Assembly (NCBI RefSeq): GCF_000720325.1
Contig: NZ_JOJM01000007.1
Coordinates: 62,001-126,000 of the forward strand
Direction of reading: 5' to 3'
Length of the DNA stretch: 64,000 nt
From: Streptomyces sp. NRRL B-1347
GTDB taxonomy: Bacteria; Actinomycetota; Actinomycetes; Streptomycetales; Streptomycetaceae
Shown: in pieces, positions 1 through 9,587 of the stretch
Numbering within the stretch: position 1 is the first letter of the stretch
Layout: each line of letters starts with the position of its first letter
Position numbers and translations under genes: made by a program
The notes under the pieces: generated by a model
Database searches by the model: none
Seen by the model: only the letters and a program-made list of their open reading frames with translations
What the model was told of the DNA's origin: nothing

Positions 1-1975
1 CGCCGCGCAACCGGTCCGCGGCGGACTCGGCGAGAGCGGTGTAGTAGGCGCGGTGGCCCGCGCGGACGCGTGCGGTCTCGTCGGCCTCGCGCAGCCGTCC
101 GACGCTGTAGTCCGCCACCGACTCCAGCAGGCGGTAGCGCGGCCCGGCGGCGCCGTCGGCCCGGACGACGAGCGAGCGGTCCACCAGGCGTGCCAGCAGG
201 TCGAGTACGTCGTCCCTGTCCACGCCGTCCCCGCCGCAGACGGCCTCGGCGGCCGCCAAGGTGCAGCCGTCGGCGTGCACGGCGAGCCTGCGCAGCACGG
301 TCCGCTCGGGCCCGGTGAGCAGGTCCCAGCTCCAGTCGATCATGGCGCGCAGCGTCTGCTGCCGGGGCGGCGCTCCCCGGTATCCGGTGGTGAGCAGCCG
401 GAACCGGTCGTCGAGGCGGTCCACGAGGTCGCGTACGCCGAGGGCCCGCAGCCGGGTGGCCGCGAGTTCGAGCGCCAGCGGAATCCCGTCGAGGCGGCGG
501 CAGATGACCGCGACGTCCCCGGCGTTGCCGTCGTCGAGGGCGAAGCCGGGCGCCGCGGCGGCGGCGCGGGCGACGAACAGCCGGGCCGCGCTGGCCCGCG
601 CCACGGCCTCGGTCCGCACCTCTTCCGTCGGCTCCGGTACGTCCAGGGGCGGGACGGCGAAGACGCTCTCGCCCGCGTTGCCGAGGGCCTCCTGGCTGGT
701 GGCGAGGACGCGCAGACCCGGGGAGCGCTTGAGGAGCAGCGTGACGAGCTCGGCGACCGGTTCGACGACGTGCTCGCAGTTGTCGAGGACCAGCAACAGC
801 CGCTTGTCCGCGAGTGCTTCGGCGAGCCGGTCCGCCGAGGCGCCCGGGGCCGCGGCGCCCGGCACGCGCTCGTCGCCGAGCGGGCCTTCCTGCCGGATGC
901 CGAGGACCGTCATGACGGCTTCGGCGGCGGTGGACACGTCGTCCGGCGCGGCGGCGCGGCCCGCAGGCGCGGGCACCACCGACGCACGGTTCAAGGCAGC
1001 GAGTTCCACCAGCCAGGTGCCGTCGGGGAAGTCGGTCACGAGGCGGGCCGCCGCCGCGAGCGCGAGCCGGGTCTTGCCCACGCCGCCCGCGCCCGTCAGG
1101 GTCACGTGCCGGGCCGTGCCGAACAGGGCCGTGACGTCGGCCACCGCCCCGTCGCGGCCGACCAGTTCGGTCACGGAGGCGGGCAGGTTCGTGACGGTGC
1201 GGGCCGTGGTGCCCGGCGGACCCGCGAGGGCGGGGTCGCGGCGCAGGACGGCCTCCTGGAGGGCGGCGAGTTCGGGGCCGGGGTCGAGGCCGAGCTCCTC
1301 GGCCAGGTGCGCCCGCAGGCGGCGGTAGGAGTCCAGGGCGTCGCCGGTCCTGCCCGTGGCGTACAGGGCGCGCATCTGGACCGCGCGCAGCCGTTCGCGC
1401 AGCGGGTGCTGCTCGACGAGCTGGCTCACCTCGCCCAGGACCTCTTCGTGCTCGCCCAGTTCGAGCCGGGCCTCGGCCCTGGCCTCCAGGGCGGCGAGGC
1501 GGGCCTCCTCCAGGCGCGTGCCGAGGGGCCGGGCGCCGTCCGTGTCCGCGAAGCCGTCGAAGGCCCGACCCCGCCACAGCGCGAGGGCGTCGGTCAGCAG
1601 GGCGGCCCGGGCGCGCGGGTCGGGGGTGCTGCGGGCACGGGCGGTGAGCGCGTCGAACCGGTCGGCGTCGAGGCTCTCGGCGTCCACGCGCAGCACATAG
1701 CCGCTCGCGCCCAGGGTCAGCCGGTCCCGGCCGCCCGGCTCGGCGGCTGCCAGGGCCCGGCGCACCTGCCAGACCTTGGTCTGCAGCGCGGCCGCGGGGT
1801 TCCCCGGCAGTTCGGCGGCGCCCCACAGGGCGTCGATCAGCCGGTCGGCGGAGACGGGGCGGCCGCCGTGCGCGAGCAACTCCGCCAGCAGGGCGCGGGA
1901 CTTCGCTCCGGGGACGGCGACCGGGACGCCCTCCGCCGTCCACACGGCCAGTGGCCCCAGCACCCCGAATCGCAT
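1..1975 (-). CDS. AfsR-type BTAD/ATPase transcriptional regulator (3' end outside window)
   Basis: About 658 residues are visible and the frame runs off the left edge. An N-terminal OmpR-like winged helix (about residues 1-95) is followed by a bacterial transcriptional activation domain (about 95-245) and an NB-ARC type ATPase with Walker A GAGGVGKTRL and Walker B LLVLDNCEHV. AfsR relatives usually continue into TPR repeats, which would lie beyond base 1. The start ATG at 1975 is preceded by TACCGT (minus strand, 1982-1987) with six bases between, so the mRNA is probably leaderless. It is divergent from the exporter at 2131, a plausible target. Family assignment is firm; the regulated genes are unknown. 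Confidence 0.93.
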   Translation of the reverse strand, partial: MRFGVLGPLAVWTAEGVPVAVPGAKSRALLAELLAHGGRPVSADRLIDALWGAAELPGNPAAALQTKVWQVRRALAAAEPGGRDRLTLGASGYVLRVDAESLDADRFDALTARARSTPDPRARAALLTDALALWRGRAFDGFADTDGARPLGTRLEEARLAALEARAEARLELGEHEEVLGEVSQLVEQHPLRERLRAVQMRALYATGRTGDALDSYRRLRAHLAEELGLDPGPELAALQEAVLRRDPALAGPPGTTARTVTNLPASVTELVGRDGAVADVTALFGTARHVTLTGAGGVGKTRLALAAAARLVTDFPDGTWLVELAALNRASVVPAPAGRAAAPDDVSTAAEAVMTVLGIRQEGPLGDERVPGAAAPGASADRLAEALADKRLLLVLDNCEHVVEPVAELVTLLLKRSPGLRVLATSQEALGNAGESVFAVPPLDVPEPTEEVRTEAVARASAARLFVARAAAAAPGFALDDGNAGDVAVICRRLDGIPLALELAATRLRALGVRDLVDRLDDRFRLLTTGYRGAPPRQQTLRAMIDWSWDLLTGPERTVLRRLAVHADGCTLAAAEAVCGGDGVDRDDVLDLLARLVDRSLVVRADGAAGPRYRLLESVADYSVGRLREADETARVRAGHRAYYTALAESAADRLRG

Positions 1976-2130
1976 GGCGTCACGGTAACCCAGCGCCGGG
2001 AGCGGCCCGTGAGTGAGTGGTGAGCGGACCGGGAGTGCCCTGCCGCAGGGTGAGTCCGTCCCCCCGCCCGGCGGCGCGCCCCCTCGGCGCGGTCCGGGCG
2101 CGATCGCCCTCGGCACCCACGGAGAGTTCC

Positions 2131-3750
2131 ATGACGACGCACGCCCAGGCCGAACACGCGCGGGCCGGTGCGGCCCGCAGAGCCGGTCCACGTGAGTGGC
2201 TCGGGCTTGTCGTGCTCACCCTGCCCACCGTCCTGCTGGCCCTCGACGCGACGGTCCTGAACCTTGCGGTGCCCCACCTCGGGGCGGACCTCGAACCCAG
2301 CAGCACCCAGATGCTGTGGATCGTCGACATCTACGGCTTCATGATCGCCGGGTTCCTGGTGACCATGGGGACGCTGGGCGACCGGATCGGCCGCCGCAGG
2401 CTCCTGGTCGCGGGCGCCGTCGGCTTCGGGGCGGCTTCGGTCTTCGCCGCCCTGGCCACCAGCCCCGAGGCGCTGATCGCCGCCCGCGCCCTGCTCGGCG
2501 TGACGGGGGCGACGCTGATGCCCTCGACGCTCGCCCTGATCACCAACATGTTCCAGGACCCGCGGCAGCGCGGGCTCGCCATCAGCGCCTGGGTGACCTG
2601 CTTCTCCGCCGGCATCGCGGTGGGCCCCGTGCTCGGTGGCGTACTCCTGGAGTGGTTCTGGTGGGGCTCGGTGTTCCTGCTCGCCGTGCCCGTGATGGTG
2701 CTGCTCGTGGTGGCCGCGCCGCTGCTGCTCCCGGAGTTCCGGGACGAGGACGCGGGCCGCGTCGACCTGGCGAGCGTGGCGCTGTCCCTGGCGACGGCCC
2801 TGCCGGTGATCTACGGCGTCAAGCGTCTCGCCGAGCATGGCCTCGACGGCGTCTCCGCCGGTGCCGTGGTGGTCGGCGCGGCCTTCGGGGTGGCGTTCAC
2901 GCTGCGCCAGCGCAAGCTGGCCGATCCGCTGCTGGATCTGCGGCTGTTCCGGAACCGGGCGTTCAGTGCCGCGCTGCTGGTGCTGCTGCTCGGCCTGGGG
3001 GTCATGGGCGGCCTCTATCTGTTCATCACCCAGTACCTCCAGCTGGTGGAGGGCCTTTCGCCGATCGAGGCGGGGCTGTGGCTGCTGCCCGCCGCGGTGG
3101 CGCTGATCGCGGCGTCGTCGGTGACTCCGGCGCTCACCCGCCGGGTGCGTCCCGGCTACGTCGTGGGGGGCGCGCTGCTCCTGTCGGTGGTCGGCTACGC
3201 GCTGATCACCCAGGCGGACAGCAGCGGCGGGCTGCCGCTGCTGCTGACGGGCTTCGTCCTCGTCTACACCGGTGTCAGCCCGATGATGGTCCTCGGCACG
3301 GACCTGGTCGTCGGCTCGGCACCGCCGGAGAAGGCCGGGTCGGCCGCCGCGCTGTCCGAGACGGGCATGGAGTTCGGCATCGCCCTCGGCATCGCGGGCC
3401 TGGGCAGCGTCGTGACCGCCGTCTACCAGGACGAGGTCGCCGGTGCGCTGCCGTCCGGCCTCTCCGCGTCGGCGGCCCGCACCGCGGGCGACAGCCTGGC
3501 GGGCGCGGAGGCCGTCTCCCAGGACCTGTCGGGCCCTCTGGCCGCGCGGCTCGTCGAACCGGCCCGGGAGGCGTTCACCCACGGCCTGAACCTCGCCGCC
3601 GGGATCGCGGGCGTCATCGTGGCCGTCCTCGCCGTCACCGCCATGGTGTTGCTGCGGCACGTCCCGACGGCCGCGGCGGAGCCCACCGGGCCCGAAGCGG
3701 AACCCCCCGCCCCAGACGGCCCGGTGGCGGACGCCGCCCAAGGCGCCTGA
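2131..3750 (+). CDS. MFS drug exporter, DHA2 family (14 TMS)
   Basis: A 539-residue integral membrane protein with repeated hydrophobic segments, consistent with the 14-helix DHA2 (QacA/SmvA-like) proton antiporters. The loop 2-3 signature GDRIGRRRLL and the motif C-like stretch GPVLGGVLLEW are visible. The ATG at 2131 is chosen because the protein then opens with a short hydrophilic leader before the first helix (LGLVVLTLPTVLLALDATVL); the frame is open further upstream but that part looks non-coding. It is divergent from the AfsR-type gene, 155 bases apart, which suggests local regulation. The substrate is unknown; extrusion of cationic or amphiphilic drugs is typical for the family. Confidence 0.93.
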   Translation: MTTHAQAEHARAGAARRAGPREWLGLVVLTLPTVLLALDATVLNLAVPHLGADLEPSSTQMLWIVDIYGFMIAGFLVTMGTLGDRIGRRRLLVAGAVGFGAASVFAALATSPEALIAARALLGVTGATLMPSTLALITNMFQDPRQRGLAISAWVTCFSAGIAVGPVLGGVLLEWFWWGSVFLLAVPVMVLLVVAAPLLLPEFRDEDAGRVDLASVALSLATALPVIYGVKRLAEHGLDGVSAGAVVVGAAFGVAFTLRQRKLADPLLDLRLFRNRAFSAALLVLLLGLGVMGGLYLFITQYLQLVEGLSPIEAGLWLLPAAVALIAASSVTPALTRRVRPGYVVGGALLLSVVGYALITQADSSGGLPLLLTGFVLVYTGVSPMMVLGTDLVVGSAPPEKAGSAAALSETGMEFGIALGIAGLGSVVTAVYQDEVAGALPSGLSASAARTAGDSLAGAEAVSQDLSGPLAARLVEPAREAFTHGLNLAAGIAGVIVAVLAVTAMVLLRHVPTAAAEPTGPEAEPPAPDGPVADAAQGA

Positions 3751-3770
3751 CCGGCGGCCGTCGGAGCTGC

Positions 3771-4460
3771 CTAGCCCACCGGCTCGTGGACGTCGATCCG
3801 CGAGCCGGGGCTGAACTTCTCCAGGAGCTCGACGAGTTCCGCGGCCGCCGCGCCAAGGCCCGCGTTCGGGCCCATGCCTTCGAGCAGGAAGACCGCGTTG
3901 ACGGTCTGCTCGGTGAGGCGGGTGCGCGGGCCCTGCCGCCAGTTCCAGCGGCGGCAGGTCACGCCCTCGTCGTCGCACCAGACGACTTCGCCCGCGTCGG
4001 GGCGCTCGACGGCCGGCTCGCCCCCGGCCATGGTGACGAAGTCCTCGTCCCCGGTGGCGCGGACGAGCCGCATGCCGCCCTTGATGTGGTCCAGGTCCTC
4101 GCCGCCGACGGGGATCAGATGGGCCACGCTGATCGCGTTGTAGACGTCGACCAGCGCGTTGATCCGGGGCAGCCCCGCGTCGGTCAGGGCCCGCTTGGCC
4201 AGGGCCTCGGCGGAGTTGCGGGTGCGCGAGGGCTTGGCGCCGAAGGCCGTGTAGGCGGCGCGCCAGTCCACCATGTGCGGGTCCTCGTGCGGGGCGCGGC
4301 CGTCGAGGCGCGCGGCGAGGCGCCGTGCGGCGTCGTCCAGGAGGGCCGACGTGCCGTCGGAGCTGGGGCCGTTCACGAGGTCGTACGCCTCGATGGCGAT
4401 GTGGGTGAAGCCGGGCGCGAGCGTGCGCACCTCGTCGGACACGGTGAGCGTGAGCGTCAT
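3771..4460 (-). CDS. B3/B4 tRNA-binding-like domain protein
   Basis: 229 residues from ATG 4460. Most of the protein matches the B3/B4 fold known from the editing module of the phenylalanyl-tRNA synthetase beta chain, here as a free-standing protein. Recognisable parts are the segment beginning SRTRNSAEAL, the block GGEDLDHIKGGMRLVRATG and the later VVWCDDEGVTCRRWNWRQG. Stand-alone B3/B4 proteins are widespread in actinomycetes; some may act as trans-editing or aminoacyl-tRNA surveillance factors, but this has not been shown for this group and is inference here. The frame is open to 4547, but the extra 29 residues lack coding character. It ends 20 bases from the exporter, convergently. Confidence 0.85.
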   Translation of the reverse strand: MTLTLTVSDEVRTLAPGFTHIAIEAYDLVNGPSSDGTSALLDDAARRLAARLDGRAPHEDPHMVDWRAAYTAFGAKPSRTRNSAEALAKRALTDAGLPRINALVDVYNAISVAHLIPVGGEDLDHIKGGMRLVRATGDEDFVTMAGGEPAVERPDAGEVVWCDDEGVTCRRWNWRQGPRTRLTEQTVNAVFLLEGMGPNAGLGAAAAELVELLEKFSPGSRIDVHEPVG

Positions 4461-4603
4461 GATCTGCCTTGGGTCGCGAACATCATCAGCGGAAGTACAG
4501 CATAAAGCACTGACCAGTACATCGCACTGAACTTTGATGCGCGACAATTCTCCAGCAGGTCTACGACTGCCCTCCTCTACGGCAGGTCGACGGCAGCCCC
4601 CGC

Positions 4604-6847
4604 CTACGGCAGCCCCCAGGCCGGTTCGGTCGCGTTGCCCGGCACGTCACGCGGCACGGGGTCCGGGCGGGCGCCCTTCGGGGTGACCAGTGCCGTCTGC
4701 CCGCGCCGCAGCGGGACGCTGATCACGTCGCTCCCCCGGTACGGCAGGGCCCGTCCCCGCTCGTCGCGTACGTCGATGTCCCCTGCGATGCCGTGCCGCA
4801 GCCGCAGCGGCTCCCCGGCCTCGCTGCGCACCCTGATCCACTCCGTACGTCCGGCGCGCCGCGAGGCGTCGACGAGGAACGCGCCCTGCGTACGGACCTG
4901 TTGGAGGCTCGCGTCCCGCCAGGTGCCGGACACCGCGGGGAAAACCTTCACGACGCCGCCGTGGCTCTGCGTCAGCATGTCGAGCAGGGACCGGCCCGCC
5001 GCGACGGGGCTCTCCAGGGCGAAGTTGGAGCCCTCGCGGTACATGGTGTTGGGCGTGAGGGCGCAGTTGTCGGTGACGTTGCCGTCGACGAAGAACCGCA
5101 GGTGCCGCAGGGCCCGTTCCGACTCGCCGAACAGCGTCTCCATGGAGGCGGCCGCCGCGTAGCTGTAGCCGTGCCAGCGGTCCTGCCGACTGGCCCAGTG
5201 ATCGAAGCTGCGCCGGTCGAGGCCTTCCTGGAGGGGGTGGAGCCACAGCAGGTGGGAGAAGTGGCGGTGCGATTCGGCGAGCGGGACCCCGGCGCCGATC
5301 ATGACGCCGTTCCGGTCCCGGTGGTACGGGACGAGGCGGTCACGGATGTCCCGCCACCGCTGCTCGTCCGGGTCCCGCAGGCGCAGCCGCCGCACGGAGT
5401 CGAGCAGGGTGGTGACACCCCACCGCAGCAGTGACAGGTCGTAGGTGCAGTCGGCCGCGTTGGCGTACTCGGGCGAGCGGGTCTCGGGCAGGTGCAGTTT
5501 GCCGTCGGAGCCCTCGGTGAGGTGGCGCGCGTAGTAGCGGACCGCCTTGGCCAGGACCGGGCGGATGACGTGCCGCAGGACGTCGTCGTCCATGTGGTGG
5601 CGGTAGCTGACCCACACGTTGTGCAGGGCCCAGACGAGGTTGCCCGTGTGGTCGTTGGGGCTCACGCCGGGCACGCCGACGTAGCGCGGCCCTGAGCGCA
5701 GCCGCCAGTCGCCGGGGTGGCACAGCGCGTAGGTCTCGCCGTCGCGCAGCTCCGGACGGACGTTGGTCTCCAGGTTCGCGTGGTCGCGGGCGAACGTCGG
5801 CGTGACGGCGTCGAGTTCGCGGTGGTTGGACGCGTCGGCGAGCGGATACGTCACCTGGACGTTGGTGTTCCACCAGATGCTCGTCCAGTTGTTGCCCGTC
5901 TCCGGGAACCACGGGCCGAAGACCGGTGTGACGGGCCCGTCGGCGCGGGTGGCGCACGCCAGCTTGTACAGCTGGATCCAGTAGAAGCGCTGCAGCTTCT
6001 TGTCGGGCACGGACACGAAGCTGCGCCGGTGGAAGGCGTGCCACCAGCGGCGGTGGCGGGCCACGGCCGCGTCGGCGGAGCCGTCGAGCGCCTTCTCGAC
6101 CGTACGGAGCGCCCGCTCCCGGCCGGTGGAGTCGGGGTGCCCGTACGCGATGGTGGCCGCGAGGAGGCGCCGGGTGCCGGAGCGCCGCTCGCGCCAGGCC
6201 GTGGTGTAGCCGCCGCCCGCGTGCAGCGGCTGCTCGACGTGGCCGGGGCCGGTGGCGGGGTCGGGGTTGGCGGTGTAGTCGGGCGGGACCCGGACGGTGC
6301 GGGTGGTGCGCGAGGGCAGTGCGGTGAAGCCCCACGCCGCGGCCTCCTCGCCCGCGCTCGGCTCCGTCGAGACCAGCAGGACGTCCTCGTGGCTGAGGAT
6401 CAGGGCGGAGAAGGCGACGCTGCCGCGGGTGGTGGTGACGGTGCCGGCGAGCTCGGCGTCGTCCAGGTCGAGGCGCCAGTCGACGCCGGTGACCGTCCCG
6501 GCGAAGGTGAGCGTCAGGAAGCCGACGCCGAGCCGGGAGTAGCCGATCGCGGCCTCCCACTGGCCGCGCTGGTCCTGGACGTGCGAGTGGTTGACCATGA
6601 AGCGCAGGACGTTGCCCTCGCCGGGCGCGGCGTACACGTGCGCGGCGAGGAGGCCGTTGCCGAGGAACGGCCCCTCCTGCCAGCCGCGCGGGAGCCTCTT
6701 CCACACCATGGCGGCGTCCCGCAGGAGCGCGCCGTGCGCGTCCGCGCGGGACGCCGCCGCGGGTGCGGCCCAGGCGACGGGCGAGCCCGCCGCGACGAGT
6801 GCTCCGGAGGCGCCTGCGACGAAGGCGCGCCGTGAGATGGGGGTCAT
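4604..6847 (-). CDS. Tat-exported GH95-like glycoside hydrolase
   Basis: 747 residues. The chosen ATG at 6847 places a twin-arginine signal at the extreme N terminus (SRRAFVAGASGALVAAGS, then AWA-A as a likely cleavage site), so the enzyme is exported folded. The body resembles the (alpha/alpha)6-barrel family GH95 (alpha-L-fucosidase/galactosidase): the WWNTNVQVTY segment corresponds to the family's NxN-containing motif, and the C-terminal block around SLLDMLTQSHGGVVKVFPAV matches the late barrel and beta domain. The exact specificity cannot be read from sequence. No sugar transporter or sugar regulator lies next to it, so it seems to be a lone extracellular enzyme. The frame extends 26 residues upstream, but that extension would bury the Tat signal. 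Confidence 0.85.
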   Translation of the reverse strand: MTPISRRAFVAGASGALVAAGSPVAWAAPAAASRADAHGALLRDAAMVWKRLPRGWQEGPFLGNGLLAAHVYAAPGEGNVLRFMVNHSHVQDQRGQWEAAIGYSRLGVGFLTLTFAGTVTGVDWRLDLDDAELAGTVTTTRGSVAFSALILSHEDVLLVSTEPSAGEEAAAWGFTALPSRTTRTVRVPPDYTANPDPATGPGHVEQPLHAGGGYTTAWRERRSGTRRLLAATIAYGHPDSTGRERALRTVEKALDGSADAAVARHRRWWHAFHRRSFVSVPDKKLQRFYWIQLYKLACATRADGPVTPVFGPWFPETGNNWTSIWWNTNVQVTYPLADASNHRELDAVTPTFARDHANLETNVRPELRDGETYALCHPGDWRLRSGPRYVGVPGVSPNDHTGNLVWALHNVWVSYRHHMDDDVLRHVIRPVLAKAVRYYARHLTEGSDGKLHLPETRSPEYANAADCTYDLSLLRWGVTTLLDSVRRLRLRDPDEQRWRDIRDRLVPYHRDRNGVMIGAGVPLAESHRHFSHLLWLHPLQEGLDRRSFDHWASRQDRWHGYSYAAAASMETLFGESERALRHLRFFVDGNVTDNCALTPNTMYREGSNFALESPVAAGRSLLDMLTQSHGGVVKVFPAVSGTWRDASLQQVRTQGAFLVDASRRAGRTEWIRVRSEAGEPLRLRHGIAGDIDVRDERGRALPYRGSDVISVPLRRGQTALVTPKGARPDPVPRDVPGNATEPAWGLP

Positions 6848-7027
6848 GGCGTGGGCCTCTCCAACAGCGGTGCGGACGAGGTGGGTTGGCGTACGCAGCA
6901 TCGGGGCCGCACTCTGCCGCGTCAAGCGATCCGACAGGAATAGATCGGATGACTCACTGTCCGTCGCGCTGGAAAGGCTCCCTCAAGAGGTGCCAGTGTC
7001 ATGCATCGGGCCACCACATCCGATGTT

Positions 7028-7636
7028 TCACTCCTGGGTACGAGGGAGTTCCTCCGGCAGCTTCGCCCAGAGGTAGGTGCGGTCCGGGGCCGCCCGCATG
7101 ATCTCCAGCGTCACCGGGTTCGGCTCGGCGTACAGCGTCGGGTAGTCGACCTCTCCGGCGGCCGCGTCCACCGGGAAGGCGAGCCGCTCGCCGTCGAGGG
7201 AGAACTGCGCGTCCACACCGGGCTTGTTGCCGCGCGGGTCCTGGCGGTGCCAGGCCCCGTCGAGACGTACGGCGACGAGGCCGTGGAGCGCGAAGGCGCT
7301 GCCGTCGTCGTGAAGGAGCCGCTGGTAGCACAGGGCCGTGGGGATGTCCTCGGCGCGCAGCAGCGCGGCGAGCGCGTGCGCCTTGGCGTGGCAGATGCCG
7401 GTGCGCCGCTCCAGGACGTCGGAGGCGCGCCACGTCACGCGCAGGTCGTCGGCGTCGGCGGAGTGCGGGATGGCGTCGCGGACGAATTCGTAGGCCTTGC
7501 GAGCGTATACGTATGAGTCGGCACTCGCCTCGGCCAGGCGTGCGGCGGTCTGCCGGACCAGCGGGTGCGTGTGGTCGATGGCTTCGTCCGCCGCGAGGTA
7601 GGCGGAAAGATCTGGGTTCTCCTGGATCAGCTCCAT
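7028..7636 (-). CDS. Transglutaminase-like (cysteine protease fold) protein
   Basis: 202 residues from ATG 7636. The papain-like transglutaminase core is visible with its Cys-His-Asp triad in order: Cys in RTGICHAKAHALAALLRA, His in FALHGLVAVRL, and Asp in HRQDPRGN. There is no signal peptide or membrane segment, so it is a cytoplasmic stand-alone domain of the kind annotated transglutaminase-like in many bacteria. The real activity (amidase, protease or crosslinking) is unknown. The frame could start at 7705 but the additional 23 residues have no support. Transcribed in the same direction as the genes around it, 118 bases from the aldolase gene, and probably its own unit. Confidence 0.85.
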   Translation of the reverse strand: MELIQENPDLSAYLAADEAIDHTHPLVRQTAARLAEASADSYVYARKAYEFVRDAIPHSADADDLRVTWRASDVLERRTGICHAKAHALAALLRAEDIPTALCYQRLLHDDGSAFALHGLVAVRLDGAWHRQDPRGNKPGVDAQFSLDGERLAFPVDAAAGEVDYPTLYAEPNPVTLEIMRAAPDRTYLWAKLPEELPRTQE

Positions 7637-7753
7637 GAGCCGCGAGCATAGGAAAGCGGCCGATCTTGAGTCAATGACTTTTCGATCGGCCGCATACCTA
7701 TGCAACTTCAGGGATGGCTGTGCCGGGCGCTGACGCTCCGGGGACGGGCGCGG

Positions 7754-8824
7754 CTAGCGCGCCATCTCCTCCTTCAACGCCGCCACGAAGGAGTCGACGT
7801 CGTCCTCCGTGGTGTCGAAGGAGCACATCCAGCGGACGTCGCCCGCGGCCTCGTCCCAGAAGTAGAAGCGGAACCGCTTCTGGAGGCGCTCGCTGACGTC
7901 GTGCGGCAGCCGCGCGAAGACGGCGTTGGCCTGCACGGGGTAGAGGATCTCCACGCCGTGCACCGCGCGGACGCCCTCGGCGAGGCGCTGGGCCATCTCG
8001 TTGGCGTGCCGGGCGTTGCGCAGCCACAGGTCCTTGGCGAGCAGCGCCTCGAACTGCACCGAGACGAAGCGCATCTTGGAGGCGAGCTGCATGGACAGCT
8101 TGCGCAGGTGCTTCATGTTGCGCACCGCGTCGCGGTTGAGGACGACGACGGCCTCGCCGAACAGCGCGCCGTTCTTCGTGCCGCCCAGCGAGAGGATGTC
8201 GACGCCGACGGCGTTCGTGAACGTCCGCATCGGCACGTCGAGCGCGGCGGCCGCGTTGGCCAGGCGGGCGCCGTCGAGGTGCACCAGCATGCCGAGGCCG
8301 TGGGCGTGGTCGACGATCGCGCGTATCTCGTCCACCGTGTACAGGGTGCCCAGCTCGGTGTTCTGCGCGAGCGAGACCACCTGCGGCATCGCGCGGTGCT
8401 CGTCGTCCCAGCCGAACGCCTGCCGGTCGATCAGCTCGGGGGTGAGCTTGCCGTCCGGCGTCGGCACGGTGAGCAGCTTCAGACCGCCCATGCGCTCGGG
8501 GGCGCCGCCCTCGTCCACGTTGATGTGCGCGCTCTCCGCGCAGATCACCGCGCCCCAGCGGTCGGTGACCGCCTGCAGGGCGACGACGTTGGCACCGGTG
8601 CCGTTGAAGACCGGGAACGCCTCGGCGCCCGCGCCGAAGTGGCCGCGGATGACCTGCTGGAGGTGGTCGGTGTACTCGTCCTCGCCGTAGGCGACCTGGT
8701 GGCCGCCGTTGGCGAGGGCCAGCGCGGCCATGACCTCCGGGTGCGCACCCGCGTAGTTGTCGCTCGCGAAGCCGCGGACGCCGGGGTCGTGATGCCGCCT
8801 GGCGTCGGTCTTCGGAGGGTTCAC
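7754..8824 (-). CDS. ltaE: Low-specificity L-threonine aldolase
   Basis: 356 residues. A PLP-dependent fold-type I enzyme cleaving L-threonine or L-allo-threonine to glycine and acetaldehyde. Supporting features are the N-terminal GFASDNYAGAHPEV, the conserved HLDGARLANAAAAL (Asp contacts the pyridine nitrogen) and the Schiff-base lysine in SLGGTKNGALFGEA. The GTG at 8824 is preferred because it overlaps the stop of the upstream SDR gene as GTGA, the usual sign of translational coupling; a GTG at 8842 would overlap it by 22 bases. Third gene of the DUF6421-SDR-ltaE operon. Confidence 0.93.
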   Translation of the reverse strand: MNPPKTDARRHHDPGVRGFASDNYAGAHPEVMAALALANGGHQVAYGEDEYTDHLQQVIRGHFGAGAEAFPVFNGTGANVVALQAVTDRWGAVICAESAHINVDEGGAPERMGGLKLLTVPTPDGKLTPELIDRQAFGWDDEHRAMPQVVSLAQNTELGTLYTVDEIRAIVDHAHGLGMLVHLDGARLANAAAALDVPMRTFTNAVGVDILSLGGTKNGALFGEAVVVLNRDAVRNMKHLRKLSMQLASKMRFVSVQFEALLAKDLWLRNARHANEMAQRLAEGVRAVHGVEILYPVQANAVFARLPHDVSERLQKRFRFYFWDEAAGDVRWMCSFDTTEDDVDSFVAALKEEMAR

Positions 8825-9561
8825 GGCTTCTCGGTCAGCCACAGACGTTTCCCGTTCACATCCGATGCGGGTCGCTCCCAGACGCCGGCGATGGCCTCGG
8901 CCAGCTCCTTGACGTCGGTGAAGCCCGCGAACTTCGCGTTGGGGCGCTCCGCGCGCATCGCGTCGTGCACCAGCGCCTTCACGATCAGGATGGCAGCCGC
9001 GGCGTGCGGGCCGTCCTCGCCCCCCTCCTTGCGGAAGGCGTCGGCGAGCGCGAGCGTCCAGGCCTCGGCGGCGGACTTCGCGGCCGCGTACGCCGCGTTG
9101 CCCGCGGTCGGCTTGCCCGCGCCCGCGGCGCTGATCAGCAGGTAGCGGCCGTTGCCGCCGCGCTGGAGGCCGCCCTGGAAGGCGAGCGACGTGTGCTGCA
9201 CCGTGCGGATCAGGAGGTCTTCGAGGACGTCCCAGTCGCCGAGGTCGGTCTCGGCGAACGAGGAGCTGCCGCGCCAGCCGCCGACGAGGTGCACCAGGCC
9301 GTCGATCCGGCCGTACTCCTTCTCCGTGCGGTCGGCCCAGGCCCGTGCGGCGCCCAGGTCGAGCAGGTCCACCGTGTCACCGGTGACCGTGGCGCCGCCG
9401 TGCGCGTAGCGCGCCGCGTCCACGGCCTCCGCGAGGCGCGAGGCGTCGGCGTCGGACGCGACCACGGTCGCCCCGGCCTCCGCGAGGCGCAGCAGGGTGG
9501 CCCGCCCTGCGGGGCCTGCGGCCCCCGCCACCGCGATCACGGCTCCGTCGAGTGCGGACAT
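8821..9561 (-). CDS. Short-chain dehydrogenase/reductase
   Basis: 246 residues from ATG 9561. An SDR with an N-terminal Rossmann fold, but the glycine motif is unusual: VAGAAGPAGRATLLRL replaces the classical TGxxxGxG. The catalytic Tyr-Lys is in AAYAAAKSAAEAW, with the Ser in LLISAAGAGKP. The variant glycine motif leaves NAD(P) preference open. It sits between DUF6421 (26-base gap upstream) and ltaE (4-base overlap downstream), so it is cotranscribed with both. A 3-hydroxy or 3-keto amino-acid-related substrate would fit the aldolase neighbour, but that is speculation. Confidence 0.88.
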   Translation of the reverse strand: MSALDGAVIAVAGAAGPAGRATLLRLAEAGATVVASDADASRLAEAVDAARYAHGGATVTGDTVDLLDLGAARAWADRTEKEYGRIDGLVHLVGGWRGSSSFAETDLGDWDVLEDLLIRTVQHTSLAFQGGLQRGGNGRYLLISAAGAGKPTAGNAAYAAAKSAAEAWTLALADAFRKEGGEDGPHAAAAILIVKALVHDAMRAERPNAKFAGFTDVKELAEAIAGVWERPASDVNGKRLWLTEKP

Positions 9562-9587
9562 GGCCCTCGCCTCCTTGTTGCGGCCGC

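Noticed and set aside
53..2023. Long plus-strand open frame opposite the AfsR-type gene
   Set aside because: Low-complexity Gly/Arg/Ala/Val translation without domains; the minus strand encodes a clear BTAD-ATPase protein in the same interval.
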